Positions 1 to 11,591 of a stretch of 64,000 nucleotides of DNA are shown here, piece after piece. A model generated the notes under the pieces. That model had not been told where the DNA came from and did no database searches. It saw only the letters and a program-made list of their open reading frames with translations. The position numbers and the translations under genes were made by a program. Source of the stretch: Theristus sp. LFF4_11 (Eukaryota; Nematoda; Chromadorea; Monhysterida; Xyalidae); contig JASANC010002757.1 in NCBI GenBank assembly GCA_030248135.1, positions 1-64,000 on the forward strand. The letters are read 5' to 3'. Position 1 is the first letter of the stretch. Each line of letters starts with the position of its first letter.

Positions 1-1856
1 GGTGTTTCCTCCCACCCCCAAAATTTTTTGTTACGATTTCAAAGGCTGAAACCGTGACAGATGGGGGGTTTTCGGGTACGCTGACTTTTGTTCAAAAATC
101 TTATTTACAAGTTTGCCCGACGCTTCTACTGTGCCCTAAACGCGTATGCCATGGGGATGAGGAGGGAAAATTCCTTGATAATCAATTTTAAATAAAAAAA
201 CGCATCACAAGGAACCTGAAATCCTGTTACAAATACAAATCGAGGTCGCTGAGTCCGAATATGACGTTTATTTTGCCACACGAATTACCCCGCGCCCTAA
301 AAACAGCCTCTATAGGAACGGAAAGGGAAAAAATTGAAAAAATCGGAAACTAGTCGAAAAAATTGAAAACTAAGCCATAAACACAAATCGAGGTCGCTGA
401 GTCCGAATATGACGTTTATTTTGACATACGAATTACTCCGCACTCTAAAAACAGCCTCTATAGGGACGGAAAAGGAAAAAATTGAAAAAATCGGAAGCTA
501 GTCGAAAAAATTGAAAACTAAGCCATAAACACAAATCGAGGTCGCTGAGTCCGAATATGACGTTTATTTTGACATACGATTAACTCCGCACCCTAAAAAC
601 AGCCTCTATAGGGACGGAAAAGAAAAAAATTAAAAAATCGGAAACTAGTAAAAAAATCTGAAAACTGAGCCAGAGTAATCCGTATGGCAAAATAAACGTT
701 ATGTTCGGACTCAGCGACCACGATTTGTGTTTATGGCTTAGTTTTCAATTTTTTTGACTAGTTTCCGATTTTTTTAATTTTTTTCCTTTTCCGTCGCTAT
801 AGAGGCAGTTTTTAGGGTGCGGAGTAATTCGTATAACAAAATAAACGTCATATTCAAACTCAGCAACCTCGATTTGTGTTTATGGCTTGGTTTTGAATTT
901 TTTTTTTGACTAGTTTCCAATTTTTTCAATTTTTTCCTGTCCGTCCCAATAGAAGCTGTTTTTAGGGTGCGGAGTAATTCGTATGTTAAAATAAACGTCA
1001 TATTCGGACTCAGCGACCTCGATTTGTGTTTATGGCTTAGTTTTCAGATTTTTTTGGCTAGTTTCCAATTTTTTTAATTTTTTCCTTTCCGTTTCTATAG
1101 AGGCTGTTTTTAGGGTGCGGAGTAATTCTTATGTTAAAATAAACGTCATATTCGGACTCAGCGACCTCGATTTGTGTTTATGGCTTAGTTTTCAGATTTT
1201 TTTGGCTAGTTTCCAATTTTTTTAATTTTTCCCCTTTCCGTCCCTATAGAGGCCATTTTTAGGGCGCGGAGTATTTCGTATGGCAAAATAAACGTCATAT
1301 TCGGACTCAGCGACCTCGATTTGTGTTTATGGCTTAGTTTTCTGATTTTTTTGGCTAGTTTCCGATTTTTTTAATTTTTTTCCCTTTCCGTCTATATAGA
1401 AACCGTTTTTAGTGCGCGGAGTAATTCGTATGGCAAAATAAACGTCATATTCGGACTCAGCGACCTCGATTTGTGTTTATGGCTTAGTTTTTAAATTTTT
1501 TTGGCTAGTTTCCGATTTTTTCAATTTTTTCCCTTTCCGTCCCTATAGAAGCCGTTTTTAGGGCACGGGGTAATTCGTGTGGCAAAATAAACGTCATATT
1601 CGGACTCAGCGACTTCGATTTGTATTTGTAACAGGATTTCAGGTTCCTTGTGATGCGTTTTTTTATTTAAAATTGATTATCAAGGAATTTTCCCTCCTCA
1701 TCCCCATGGCATACGCGTTTAGGGCACAGTAGAAGCGTCGGGCAATTTTGTAAATAAGATTTTTGAACTCAGCGTACCCGAAAACTCCCCTTCTGTCACG
1801 GTTTCAGTTCCTGAAATCGCAACAAAAATTTTGGGGGTGGGAGGAAACACCCTGCA
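1..1856. mobile_element. Palindromic (foldback) DNA element, family Fb1, left tip cut by window edge
   Basis: The first ~170 bases reappear inverted at ~1625-1853. The right end reads outward GGAAACACCCTG, so the terminal repeat is CAGGGTGTTTCC-like, as in many Tc1/mariner-type elements. Inside the terminal repeats each arm is built from tandem ~149-bp units, each holding 'cgaggtcgctgagtccgaat' and an A/T-rich tail. They run one way on the left (about 247, 396, 543) and inverted on the right (about 700, 1002, 1153, 1302, 1452, 1601). The arms are unequal in copy number. No reading frame of transposase length is present, so the element is non-autonomous. A shortened relative lies at 5851-6680. 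Confidence 0.8.
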
Positions 1857-1924
1857 TACAATATGTGTGCAAACATGCAAAGAGTGGTTGTGTTGAATGC
1901 TGCCTCAGTTGCTCCAGTGTATGA

Positions 1925-2120
1925 TCTTTCATTTTGGTCCCGCAACTCAATGCGCCCATAGATGGGTAAACAGTTGCATGCAGGACGCGGGAATTCAAAA
2001 TTGGTGAAGTGAAGTCCCCTACATGGAGCCGAGTCACTTAAACGACTTTGAATTGCCACATAAAGATTGAAACTAGTTTTCTTTTCACGTCTGCACACGC
2101 ATTCAGTCGCAGAACTTGAA
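1925..2120. mobile_element. MITE family D copy
   Basis: A short palindromic repeat whose ends are versions of 'ctgcgactcaatgcg': 'cgcaactcaatgcgc' on the left and 'gcattcagtcgcag' on the right. It contains a 'tgccacataaagattgaaactagtt' type core shared with the copy at 2928-3212. It overlaps the 3' end of the vWA gene, so the last residues of that protein may come from it. Other copies lie at ~24838-24905, 55257-55440, 58578-58690 and 60347-60530. Confidence 0.65.
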
Positions 2121-4927
2121 AAAATTGAGTGTGCAGTGCACTGTTTATTACTGAAAATGGCAAGTATACATCTGAAAAACAAACTTCGTTGCAGATGGTG
2201 TTTTTGATTTTTGCAACGAAACCCGCGGACGTGGTCGACGTCAGTGTGGCCAAGAACATGGACGGGTGCGAAGCGATCTGCACTGCGTACGGGTGACCCA
2301 GTGCCGCCCAATAGCTGACGGGATGCGGCGTGTACACGGAGTAGATGCAGTGGCGTCGTTGCAACAATGGCAGAGCTACAATGTAGATACAAGGTGTGTG
2401 AACTGTGAACGTCTTGAATCGTGCACTTTGCTGTGACACCTTATAGTGGCGCACATAGCGTACTGTACAAACACACAGGCACGCACATACAGTGAAACAC
2501 AAGCATGTGAGTGTAGTTCCGGATTTCCACCGCTACACAATTCTGCCGTTTCCAGTTGCTGTCATAAAGGAGAAAGGCAAACACATATTCCGGTTTCCGC
2601 TGAAAACAATCCAGCAGACACACTACTACTGCGACCCAGCCATTACCAACCGAGACAACGCGGGCTGTCATTCACATTCGACACGCAGTCGCCGACGTTG
2701 ATGATGACGCGACGCCGACCGGGGCTCGATGGCGGCAAACTGGCGGCCAGTTGCAACGCGGCGCACACGTTGTCGGGGCTGCAGAGACAACGACGGGCAC
2801 GTGTTCAGGCTGTGTACCCAGGCTGCTGTGTTCGAACCTGTTCCCTTGTGCATTTGTTCGACGCTTAAAAGCGCCGAATAGTACAGAACAGAACAGAACA
2901 AACACAGGTGCACGTAATATCTTTTATTTTGGTCCCGCGTCTCAATGCGCGCAAAGATGGGTAAGCAGTCTCATTCATGTACGACGCGGGAAATCAAAAT
3001 CATGCCCATTCGCGAGCGAAGCGGAGCGGAGCGGACAGCGGATGCGGCATAATATTCCTCCTTTTATATGCGTCTCCCGCATTTTTAGATATTGGTAAAG
3101 TGATCCGAGTCCCCTAAATAAGGCCGGGTCACTTAGGCTATTCTGAATTGCCATGTAAAGATTGAAACTAGTTTCCTTTTACGTCCACAACCGCATTGAG
3201 TCGCAGGTCTTAAAGAAAAGGTAATACATTGTATTACACAATCATGTCAATATAACGAAATGCTGTTGTTTCTCGATAAATTTCTTCGTTTCAGCATCAA
3301 AAGCAACGCCTTTCAAATACCCTAGTGCTGCACGAGTGTTCGTATGTGTCCAAAGCTGTCGATACGCTTACATGGTCCACGGAAGACTGTTGATTTTCGA
3401 GTTCAATGTTGCCAGATTTCCAGTGAACGACTGATGAATCGATGCACTGAATCCGTGCGTGACGATGGCGATCTTGGCGCAAACTGGAGACGGCAGCAGT
3501 GCACTGGCGAGTTGCTGCAGGAAGGATTTGATCATTGCTTTTTTGCCATGCATCGATCCACTGACATCCACGACGAACACAACGTCAACGTTGCAGCAGG
3601 GTTCTTCTGTAATTATTTTGAATTTTGAATTAATTAAATTTACATGTATTATACTAAAATGCTTTTTGCAAACTTGCTTGAGGACATTTTACTATTAATA
3701 TATTGATGAAAACTGTGACGTGCACAACAACACGCGGCAGCAGAACGCGCAGAACGCTTTCTTAATTTAAAGGCCAGTTCACTATGGACGGTAGTGTATG
3801 CTGAGACACGAGACCTGACGTAACATGCCGTGCACCATACAAGGCCATTACTTACGCATGCTGGCACACACACACTCACGCCCTCGTGGCCTGGTGACAG
3901 CGCGTTAGACTTGTCGTGCGTTCGGGGGATCGAGCCCCGCCGAGGGGTGTATAGGAAACTCGATGGGCACCATACTCGACGGCGTTCTGTAGGCTTTTCT
4001 GGGTTAGCCCTGGCTAAATTCTTAACACCAACAGCGCTCAAGCTCAAATGCCTGATAATTGACCAGGAAAACAGTGCGCGCGCTCGTAAACGTGCAAGTG
4101 TAGATTTTCTTTCAGATCACTTACGGCATGGAATCTTACGGAGAACGTTGTTCGGCACGGTGATGCACGGCCGATAGCGGCGCACCGTCTGGCATCGCTT
4201 TTGCGAATTCGAATCTGTATGATGATACAGTGCTGGTCAGGACAGTGACACTTTGCAGAACACACGAAAATTTAATTTATCTATGGCAACCGTGTAGCTT
4301 CGTCGGAATTTAGTCTACACTGGAAATCGCTAGTCGCGAGTTTACTCGACGAGATGGTGCCTTGTAGCTGGTGTGCCCCTCACGGGACATTTTTCGTCAA
4401 TTTCGAGAGAGCTACCAAAATCGGCGAAACAAATTTGTTTTGGTTTGGTTTATGGCTCACGAAATCTGCTTCAATATGTTTGTTTAAACCAGTCACTTTG
4501 TTTGCAAAATAATTGGGTATGCGAAATTTTGAATTTCAGTCAAGATGAACGAATGTATCGGGTTTGGTTGACATCAAATACAGATATTTGTGGCTAAATA
4601 TTTTTTCTTGCAAATCCGGGTCGTTCTTTGTTCTGTTGGAAACGACGTGACTGTTGGTTTTCACGTACACATTGCAGCGAATAAACTCGTGAGTAGCTAT
4701 TCTCCGTGCCCGATCAAATTCCATTATTTTTTCAGTTAAAAAGCTATTATTTTTAACCACAAAGAAAAAACGCGAAACATACTGCAGTATTGATGGGGAA
4801 CTTCTGCAAATTCGTTCGAGCAGAATTGCTTTGGTGCAGTTTGGAGTTCGTAACATGGAGCGGTCTTACCGACGCAGTAGCCAGTGATCACCGCAAAGAG
4901 CACAACGACAACCCAAGATCGCAACAT
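2038..4927 (-). CDS. Secreted Cys-rich / vWA domain protein, paralogue B
   Basis: Spliced minus-strand gene. The exons I support are 4783-4927 (start Met, signal peptide MLRSWVVVVLFAVITGYCVG, then a Cys-rich stretch), 4125-4214, 3372-3606, 2651-2778 and ~2190-2375. All junction phases agree (1,1,2,1). The N-terminal module carries C-x18-26-C spacings and a conserved YRPCI motif, followed by the start of a von Willebrand factor A fold with the MIDAS motif DVSGS. The second metal-site loop reads VGDCVSN where the paralogue has LSDGVSN, so metal binding may be altered. The fold ends in YAVQIASHPSMF..FVAKIKNTIC. After that the frame runs to a stop near 2038, into a MITE, so the true C-terminus is uncertain. 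vWA proteins usually mediate extracellular adhesion; the ligand is unknown. Confidence 0.75.
2928..3212. mobile_element. MITE family D copy inside the vWA gene B intron
   Basis: Starts 'ttttggtcccgcgtctcaat' and ends 'cgcattgagtcgcaggtct', an inverted pair matching the copy at 1925-2120. It lies wholly between the exons at 2651-2778 and 3372-3606. Confidence 0.6.
3888..4020 (+). mobile_element. tRNA-derived SINE copy
   Basis: The head resembles a tRNA: an A-box-like 'gcctggtgacagcgcgttag' and a B-box-like 'gggggatcgagcccc'. It continues into a unique tail with 'actcgacggcgttctgta'. The same head and tail occur on the minus strand at 16360-16497. It lies in the intron between the 3372-3606 and 4125-4214 exons of the vWA gene. 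The anticodon arm is degenerate, so I do not call a functional tRNA. Confidence 0.55.
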
Positions 4928-5850
4928 TGCTTTGAAGAAAACGACTGAAGTAACTTCACACAATTTCCTTTTGGATGCAACAAATGAAATCTAGAAGGTG
5001 AAAAACATGGGTATGGTCAGGGTGCTTGTTTTGATGTGTATGTTCAAGATATGCAAAAACGACGTTTATATAGATCCAGTAAGATATTTTAAAATGAATT
5101 CTTTATCTCCTCACTGCTCGGCAAAATAAATTTCGTCCGAGCGTGTGATGGACAAACACGGCGCCGCCATGTGGGGCGCGCGGTCGGTGACGATGGAAAG
5201 AAACTACCCTTCTTGTTATCCCCCGTTCTAGAAACTGGGCCCGTTTGTCGCAACACATTAAAAAGTTTATGCTCAAGCTCAACCTCTTGAAAAGCAGCAT
5301 CAATGGATGACAACCAGAAGTTCTGCAAAAAGCTTGTGTTCCATTCATCACACCGTTCCATTAAATTCAGAGGCAACATTCACGAACAAGAAACAATGGT
5401 ATGTATGCATGCTGTAGGAGAACTGAGGGAAGGAGAACTGAGCACGGATAACTGAGGGAAGGAGAACTGGTCACGCGGAAAACTGAGTCCCCCCACGCAT
5501 GCGCCCTCAGCGGAGGACTGAGTCCCACAGGTTTTTCTTTTTACCTGTGTGTTTTTCTTTGTTGTTCAGCATTGTGTCAGATATTGTGTCACAATATCGG
5601 CAAATAAAGCGTTTTAAGGCTTTTGTAAATTTCAAAACATATCGGAATCATAACGTTTTGTAAAGCTTTGATAAATAAATATGCAGCCAAAATTGTATAA
5701 AGACATGAAATAATGTGCATGTGAGTGATTGTTGGAAATGTGCACAACTTCATGCCCACCCACAGTGTCAACAATCAAACGTGCACGACAGGCTTGTGAA
5801 GTGCCGTAGGAACAGACCCAGTGCTGGTTGCCATTTGCAGAGCGCTTGTG
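4928..5850. other. Spacer upstream of vWA gene B
   Basis: It would hold the promoter of the minus-strand gene that starts at 4927. A short direct duplication of 'gagggaaggagaactg' sits at ~5425-5470. Minus-strand frames of 80-96 codons at 5089-5379 overlap one another and match nothing I recognise. No convincing gene is seen. Confidence 0.4.
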
Positions 5851-6680
5851 ACCAGGGTGTTTCCTCCCACCCCAAAATTTTTTGTTGCGATTTCAGGGGC
5901 TGAAACCGTGACCAAAGGGAGGTTTTCGGGTACGCTGAGTTCAAAAATTTTATTTACAAGTTTGCCCGACGTTTCTACTGTGCCCTAAACGCGTATGCCA
6001 TGGGGATGAGGAGGGAAAATTCCTTGATAATCAATTTTAAATAAAAAAACGCGCCACAAGGAACCTGAAATCTTGTTACAAATACAAATCGAAGTCGCTG
6101 AGTTCGAATATGACGTTTATTTTTTTATACGAATTACTCCGCGCCCTAAAAACGGCCTCTATAGGGACGGAAAGGGAAAAATTGAAAAAATCGGAAAATA
6201 GCCAAAAAAATCTGAAAACTAAGCCGTAAACACAAATCGAGGTCGCTGAGTCCGAATATGACGTTTATTTTGACATACGAATTGCTTCGCACCCTAAAAA
6301 CGGTTTCTATAGGGACGAAAAGGGAAAAAACTAAAAAATCAGAAACTAGTCAAAAAAAATTGAAAACTAAGCCATAAACAGAAATCGAGGTCGCTGAGTC
6401 CGAATATGACGTTTATTTTGACATACGAATTACTTCGCACCCTAAAAACGGTTTCTATAGGGACGAAAAGGAAAAATCTATTCGGACTCAGCAACCTCGA
6501 TTTGCGTTTATGGCTTAGTTTTCAGATTTTTTTTGACTAGTCTCCGACTTTTTAAATTTTTTTCTCTTTTCGTCCCTATAGAGGTTATTTTTAGGGTGGG
6601 GAGTATTTCGTATGTCAAAATAAACGTCATATTTGGACTCAGCGACCTCGATTTCTGTTTATGGCTTAGTTTTCAATTTG
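5851..6680. mobile_element. Fb1 palindromic element, shortened copy
   Basis: It begins 'cagggtgtttcctcccaccc' and repeats the left arm of the 1-1856 element for ~630 bases. At ~6480 it switches to inverted ~150-bp units ('ttcggactcagcaacctcga'). The right terminal repeat is missing; sequence after ~6680 is unrelated. This is a deleted copy of the same family. Confidence 0.75.
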
Positions 6681-7490
6681 ATGGTGCGTGTATGGTGGGT
6701 GGTGATGTGTAACAAGCAATGTGATGGTGCGTGAGCAGAGCATGGAGTCAGGGGGGCACATATAATTTTTATTCATAGTAACGCAAAAAATAGGTAATAC
6801 GAATTGTTCAACACTTAATCGTTTATATACCCCAATGGCAATTAACGATTACAGTACACTCCGCCCCCAGATTCCGTCTGTATTTTTACCTTTAAATAAC
6901 CCACGCAATCACTGCGCTGCAAGTTTTTTTCCAGATTGCAAAACGCTAGATTGGCTCAAAACTGCAATGTAAAGGCAAATTCATGCACGACCTGGGAATC
7001 CGGACGTGACGTGGCGTGTGGGGGAAAATTGTGTGGGAGGAAATGAATTGGCCTTAACCCTTGCAGGTTATTGGAACACTTTATCATTTTGATAAACGAT
7101 ACGCAGTCTGATGTGTCACGTTTCCGGTAATTGCGTTATGTGCGAAACAAACTGGTTTGCAATTAAGGTATCGTGGGACGCGCGGCAGCGCAGTCCCACA
7201 ATATTATTTCAGAAAGCTCATTGCGAATATTTTGAAATTTCAATCGACCATAACATTCATGATAAATGACTAAACCAAGAAATGCTATTTGCTGTGCTAA
7301 GGTGGCCCGATACCCTATCCATCCAAACCAAAAAATTAAACATCGGTTGCTTCTGTGATTTTACAGAACAAAAAAAACCGAAAAAAAATTCAGGTTGTTG
7401 TTGTTGTTGTTGTTGTCGTTGTTGTTGTCGACCGTTTCGGTGTCCACAAAAAATCTAAAGTTGTGTTCAAATTCGAATTCCAAATTGTAC
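6681..7490. other. Spacer without recognisable gene
   Basis: Contains a short run of gttgtt triplets at ~7395-7430 and small 'gtgatggtgcgtg' duplications at ~6680-6735. No frame in it resembles a protein I know. Confidence 0.4.
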
Positions 7491-8562
7491 GGTATCCTAT
7501 GTAATCGACCATGCTGCGTCTGATAGGCTAGGTGACGAATTGTGAAAAAACTGTTTTTACCCGTGCCGGGTATAAAAAGAGTGCCAGTTAAGGGGTTTCC
7601 TGGTAAAAATCGTTGTTCTAATTTCATATTCCACGGTATTCATGTAATCGACCATGCTGCGTCTGATAGGCTAAGTGCTGAATTGTGAAACAATGTTTTG
7701 TTACCTGTGCCGGGGTTGAAAAGGGTACTGTTTTTACCCGTGCCTGGTATAAAACGGGTCCCCGGAAGGGTTTCCTCCTAAAAAACGTTGTTCTGATTTC
7801 AAATTCCACGGTATCCATGTAATCGACTATGCTGCGTCTGATAGGCTATAGTTTAGGTGCCAAATAGCAAAAAGCTGATATTTACCCGTGCCTGGGTTGA
7901 AAAGGGGCCCCGTAAAGGGTTTCCTCCTAAAAAACGTTGTTCTGATATCAAATTCCGCAGTATCCATGTAATCGACTATGCTGCGTCGGATAAGCTATAG
8001 TTTAGGTGCCAAATAGCGAAAAGCTGATATTAACCCGTGCCTGGGTTGAAAAGGGCCCCGTAAAGGGTTTTCTCCTAAAAAACGTTGTTCTGATTTCAAA
8101 TTCCACGGTATCCATGTAATCGACTATGCTGCGTCTGATAGGCTATAGTTTAGGTGCCAAATAGCAGAAAGCTGATATTAACCCGTGCCTGGGTTGAAAA
8201 GGGTCCCCGTAAAGGGTTTCCTCCTAAAAAACGTTGTTCTGATTTCAAATTCCACAGTATTCATGTAATCGACTATGCTGCGTCTGATAGGCTATAGTTT
8301 AGGTGCCAAATAGCGAAAAGCTGATATTAACCCGTGCCTGGGTTGAAAAGGGCCCCGTAAAGGGTTTTCTCCTAAAAAATGTTGTTCTGATTTCAAATTC
8401 CACGGTATCCATGTAATCGACTATGCTGCGTCTGATAGGCTATAGTTTAGGTGCCAAATAGCAGAAAGCTGATATTAACCCGTGCCTGGGTTGAAAATGG
8501 TCCCCGTAAAGGGTTTCCTCCTAAAAAACGTTGTTCTGATTTCAAATTCCACAGTATCCATG

Positions 8563-8758
8563 AGTTGGCGTGGTCGTATACGTGGCTGGTATACGTGGCA
8601 AGTGCACGTCAACAAACGTCATCGCTGTCTGCACTATCTGATATATACCATGTTTTGTATTATTTCGGGGTTCAGTTTAGTTCAGTTTAGTACCGTTTTA
8701 CTGTGTCTGTCTGGAGCACCCGAATAAACTGATCCGGTCGTCTGTGGCGCGTCAAACT
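8563..8758 (+). repeat. 5' LTR
   Basis: 196 bp, identical by eye to 9465-9660. It ends in CAAACT directly before the tRNA-Trp primer site. Confidence 0.95.
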
Positions 8759-8806
8759 GGTGAGCCCGACGTGACTCGAACACGCAACCTTCTGATCTGG
8801 AGTCGT
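8758..8806 (+). promoter_or_regulatory. Primer binding site, extended tRNA-Trp complement
   Basis: TGGTGAGCCCGACGTGACTC and onward is the reverse complement of the 3' CCA end, T arm, variable loop and anticodon arm of animal tRNA-Trp(CCA), reaching the anticodon region at 'ctggagtc'. Usual LTR primer sites pair over about 18 bases, so this match of roughly 47 bases is exceptional. Confidence 0.8.
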
Positions 8807-9305
8807 GATCCACCAAGGATCGTGGAAACTATTTGAATGGCTGCGCATGCCATTTGGTTTGACCGGTGCTCCGGCAACTTTCCAACGCTTTATGAACAGC
8901 CAACTGAGGGAGCATATTGGCAAGCGTTGTCGAGTTTATTTGGACGACGTTCTGGTGTACAGTCGTTCATTTAAGGAACATTTGCATGATGTGAGCATGG
9001 TGATTGATGCTATGGTCGACGCAAGATTGCGTTTCAATCCGATTAACTTTGCGTTTTTTCAGTCGGTGAATCGACAGTGGTACAACCGCACAGCGGATGA
9101 GTATAGAGTTGGTGAACTGGTTTGGGTGAAAGATGCAACGAACCGTGATTCAAGGAAAAGCAAGTTGCATCCTACGCATCCGTTGAAAGGAACCGTTATT
9201 GAGCTGTTGAAACCGTCGTCCGCGAAGATTCGTTTAGAATCAGGCAAAGTGATTGTGCGTCGACTTGCCGATCTTCGTGAAAGGGGGAAAAAGACGACAA
9301 ATTGA
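8805..9305 (+). pseudogene. RT / integrase C-terminal fusion remnant of Gypsy pol
   Basis: A single open frame of 166 codons. Residues ~15-65 carry reverse transcriptase core motifs (MPFGLTGAPATFQRFM and YLDDVLVYS, with the catalytic DD). Around residue 88 it jumps to a sequence typical of the integrase C-terminal region (RQWYNRTADEYRVGELVWVK). Gag, protease, RNase H and the integrase zinc and DDE core are absent. The fusion is in frame, so a deletion rather than decay made it. An active enzyme is not expected. Confidence 0.85.
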
Positions 9306-9464
9306 ATTGGATGCGTATTTGAATGTCATTCTATTGATTTTTCACTCAACCATGATTTTTGCTGTTCGCTCATTCGTTGTTTTGCTCTGTTGTGTATATT
9401 TCTTGTGATTTGTACCATTGTGATTTATCGTCCGTGACGCATCGTCTTCCGTTCACGGGGGAGG

Positions 9465-9660
9465 AGTTGGCGTGGTCGTATACGTGGCTGGTATACGTGG
9501 CAAGTGCACGTCAACAAACGTCATCGCTGTCTGCACTATCTGATATATACCATGTTTTGTATTATTTCGGGGTTCAGTTTAGTTCAGTTTAGTACCGTTT
9601 TACTGTGTCTGTCTGGAGCACCCGAATAAACTGATCCGGTCGTCTGTGGCGCGTCAAACT
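9465..9660 (+). repeat. 3' LTR
   Basis: Identical by eye to the 5' LTR. It is preceded by the polypurine tract GGGGGAGG and followed by target duplication CATG. Confidence 0.95.
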
Positions 9661-10026
9661 CATGTAATCGACTATGCTGCGTCTGATAGGCTATAGTTTA
9701 GGTGCCAAATAGCGAAAAGCTGATATTAACCCGTGCCTGGGTTGAAAAGGGCCCCGTAAAGGGTTTTCTCCTAAAAAACGTTGTTCTGATTTCAAATTCC
9801 ACGGTATCCATGTAATCGACTATGCTGCGTCTGATAGGCTATAGTTTAGGTGCCAAATAACAAAAAGCGAATATTAACCCGTGCCTGGGTTGAAAAGGGT
9901 CTACGGAAGGGTTTGCTCCTAAAAATCCTTGCTCTGAGTACAAATGCAACAGAGACCATTGCAGTCGACTATGCTGCGTCTGATAGGCTAAAACCCTATA
10001 AACTCTTTGAGATATAAAAGAAAAAG

Positions 10027-10573
10027 ACAAGTTCGGAAAAATGCCCGAAGGGCATGAAAAAGACCAAATATTATTTAAGAATGACACAGATAGAAAAGTG
10101 TGACACAAGGATTTTCACAAGATCAAACATTTTATGAAACGTGTGTGAACTGGAAAGTTACAAACTGAAATAATATTTACGTCAATATATTTTTGTCATT
10201 TCAAGGCACTGACTGGCTCCGGTTGTGACCGCAGTACCGCACTCATCGTAAAAGGGTTCCGCCCGCAAACACCATATTAAGCAAATCATTTGATACAGTA
10301 TTCACAAATAAAAAGAGCATGTTCACAGCAGCAAATGATTTTTTGCAGCATCAAATGAAGTGAGATAAAATTTGTACAGAGATTGTGCCTTCCTTGAGAA
10401 TGACAAAAGAGATATTGACGTAAATATTATTTCAGTTTGTAACTTTCCAGTTCACACACGTTTCATAAAATGTTTGATCTTGTGAAAATCCTTGTGTCAC
10501 ACTTTTCTATCTGTGTCATTCTGAAATAATATTTGGTCTTTTTCATGCCCTTCGGGCATTTTTCCGAACTTGT
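10027..10573. mobile_element. Palindromic MITE with ~160-bp arms
   Basis: 'acaagttcggaaaaatgccc' at 10027 returns inverted ending at 10573. The arms (10027-10191 and 10411-10573) match almost throughout, including 'gcccgaagggcatgaaaaag' and 'aactggaaagttacaaactg'. The ~220-bp centre is unrelated and non-coding. Transcription across it would give a long hairpin. Confidence 0.85.
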
Positions 10574-11370
10574 TCCAAGTGTAATCAGTGCCGTTGCAGT
10601 CACATTTCATGTTGCAAACCGAGTTGTTGTTTCTCCTTACATCCAAATTACCTTCGGAATATGAGTTGACGCTGAACACCCACTCACAAAACTTTTCTTT
10701 TTTTTAGTTTTTTTAGCAGAGAAACAAAAAAAGTAAACCGGTTGAAAACTGTCTTGATTAAACAGCGTCTTTATAATATACTGTCAGCCAGTGTCAATCA
10801 TTTTTTATAGATACAGTGCAGCTTACAAATGCAGTGCAAAATGCAGTGAAGTTTGCAGTGCCGGATGTGATTTTTCTTCAACTGCAAGAAATATTTCTTA
10901 ATGTAATGGATTCTCAATAATCTAAGATACTTTGAAGGTTTATTTGATGTTGTAGCACCGTCCATTTGGTTTGTCAAAACGGAGGTTCTTATGGATGTTT
11001 GTTGCTTGCGGTGTTTTAAAGAAACTGCGCTTTTCTTCTCTAACAAGCATTATTTTTAAAACTGATAGTCAGGTATAATGGCGTGTTTGCTCAAGTGATT
11101 TCAATCTGAAAATAATACGCTGCACGCATACGATCGCAGACAAACAAACGCACTGGCAGCAGCGCATACGCTGTCCCCCGAATATGCTAAAAAAGCCAAA
11201 ATACATTTCAATTTTTTTTGGAAATACATGCCAAAATTCATGCCATGTGTGCTAAAATTTTAAAATTGGTGGAAAAAAACGACAAGTTAGAAAAAAACGA
11301 CAAATTAGAACAAACGTGTGTGCAAAGAAAAGTGCATGGTTTTTCTGTAGCATCAGGTTCATCATCACCG
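10574..11370. other. Spacer without recognisable gene
   Basis: AT-rich, with a local 'gcagtgcaaaatgcagtgaa' style duplication near 10815-10862. A minus-strand frame of 82 codons at 10798-11046 has low-complexity His/Cys repeats and no family resemblance. I see no gene here. Confidence 0.4.
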
Positions 11371-11374
11371 CATA

Positions 11375-11554
11375 CAGACGAACTCTAAATTATAGGCAGT
11401 CAGCGCTGATTGGTTGATGAATTATGATCACGTGATGTACAAGTACAGGAAGGTCTCTCTGTGCAAGACAGACTCCGCCTCTTCAACACATACCTCCACA
11501 GAAATCACGATCACCAGCGAATCAGCTGATTGTCTATAATCTAGAGTTTGACTG
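11375..11554. mobile_element. Pogo-like MITE (family B), TA target
   Basis: Bounded as TA-CAGACGAACTC ... GAGTTTGACTG-TA. Next inside, the arms carry 'ttataggcagtcagcgctga' and 'aatcagctgattgtctataa'. The CAGTCGAACTC type tip and TA duplication fit the pogo/Tc1-mariner group. Relatives lie at 13129-13297, 19666-19830, 48713-48842, 55697-55865 and 62517-62648. Confidence 0.75.
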
Positions 11555-11591
11555 TAGATTGCAACACTCGCTCTATTATCGCTTTGTCAAT

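Larger units (their letters stand above)
8563..9660 (+). mobile_element. Internally deleted Gypsy-type LTR retrotransposon with identical LTRs
   Basis: Two 196-bp LTRs (8563-8758 and 9465-9660) read the same base for base, start AGTTGG and end CAAACT. A 4-bp target duplication CATG flanks them (8559-8562 and 9661-9664). A primer binding site matching the 3' end of tRNA-Trp follows the 5' LTR, and a purine tract GGGGGAGG precedes the 3' LTR. Only ~700 bp lie between the LTRs, encoding one short fused pol remnant. It must have been mobilised in trans, and recently, because the LTRs have not diverged. Confidence 0.95.
7490..9975. repeat. Tandem repeat array, ~148-bp unit, split by an LTR element
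   Basis: About ten copies of a unit containing 'gtaatcgactatgctgcgtc' followed by 'gtgcctgggttgaaaaggg' and 'aaaaaacgttgttctgattt'. Units start near 7501, 7645, 7818, 7967, 8116, 8264 and 8413, then 9663, 9810 and 9960. The first two units are variant in length (143 and 174 bp steps). The array is interrupted within one unit by the LTR retrotransposon at 8563-9660 and resumes at the same base after it. Confidence 0.9.

Noticed and set aside
1796..2913. Long overlapping frames on both strands
   Set aside because: They are shadows of the vWA exons and of MITE D; only the phase-linked minus-strand segments are kept.
3895..3960. Functional tRNA gene
   Set aside because: The A and B boxes are recognisable, but the anticodon arm does not fold and the same sequence with a shared tail recurs elsewhere, so SINE is preferred.
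8758..8806. A tRNA-Trp gene on the minus strand
   Set aside because: Only the 3' half of a tRNA is present, placed exactly after an LTR. It is a primer binding site.
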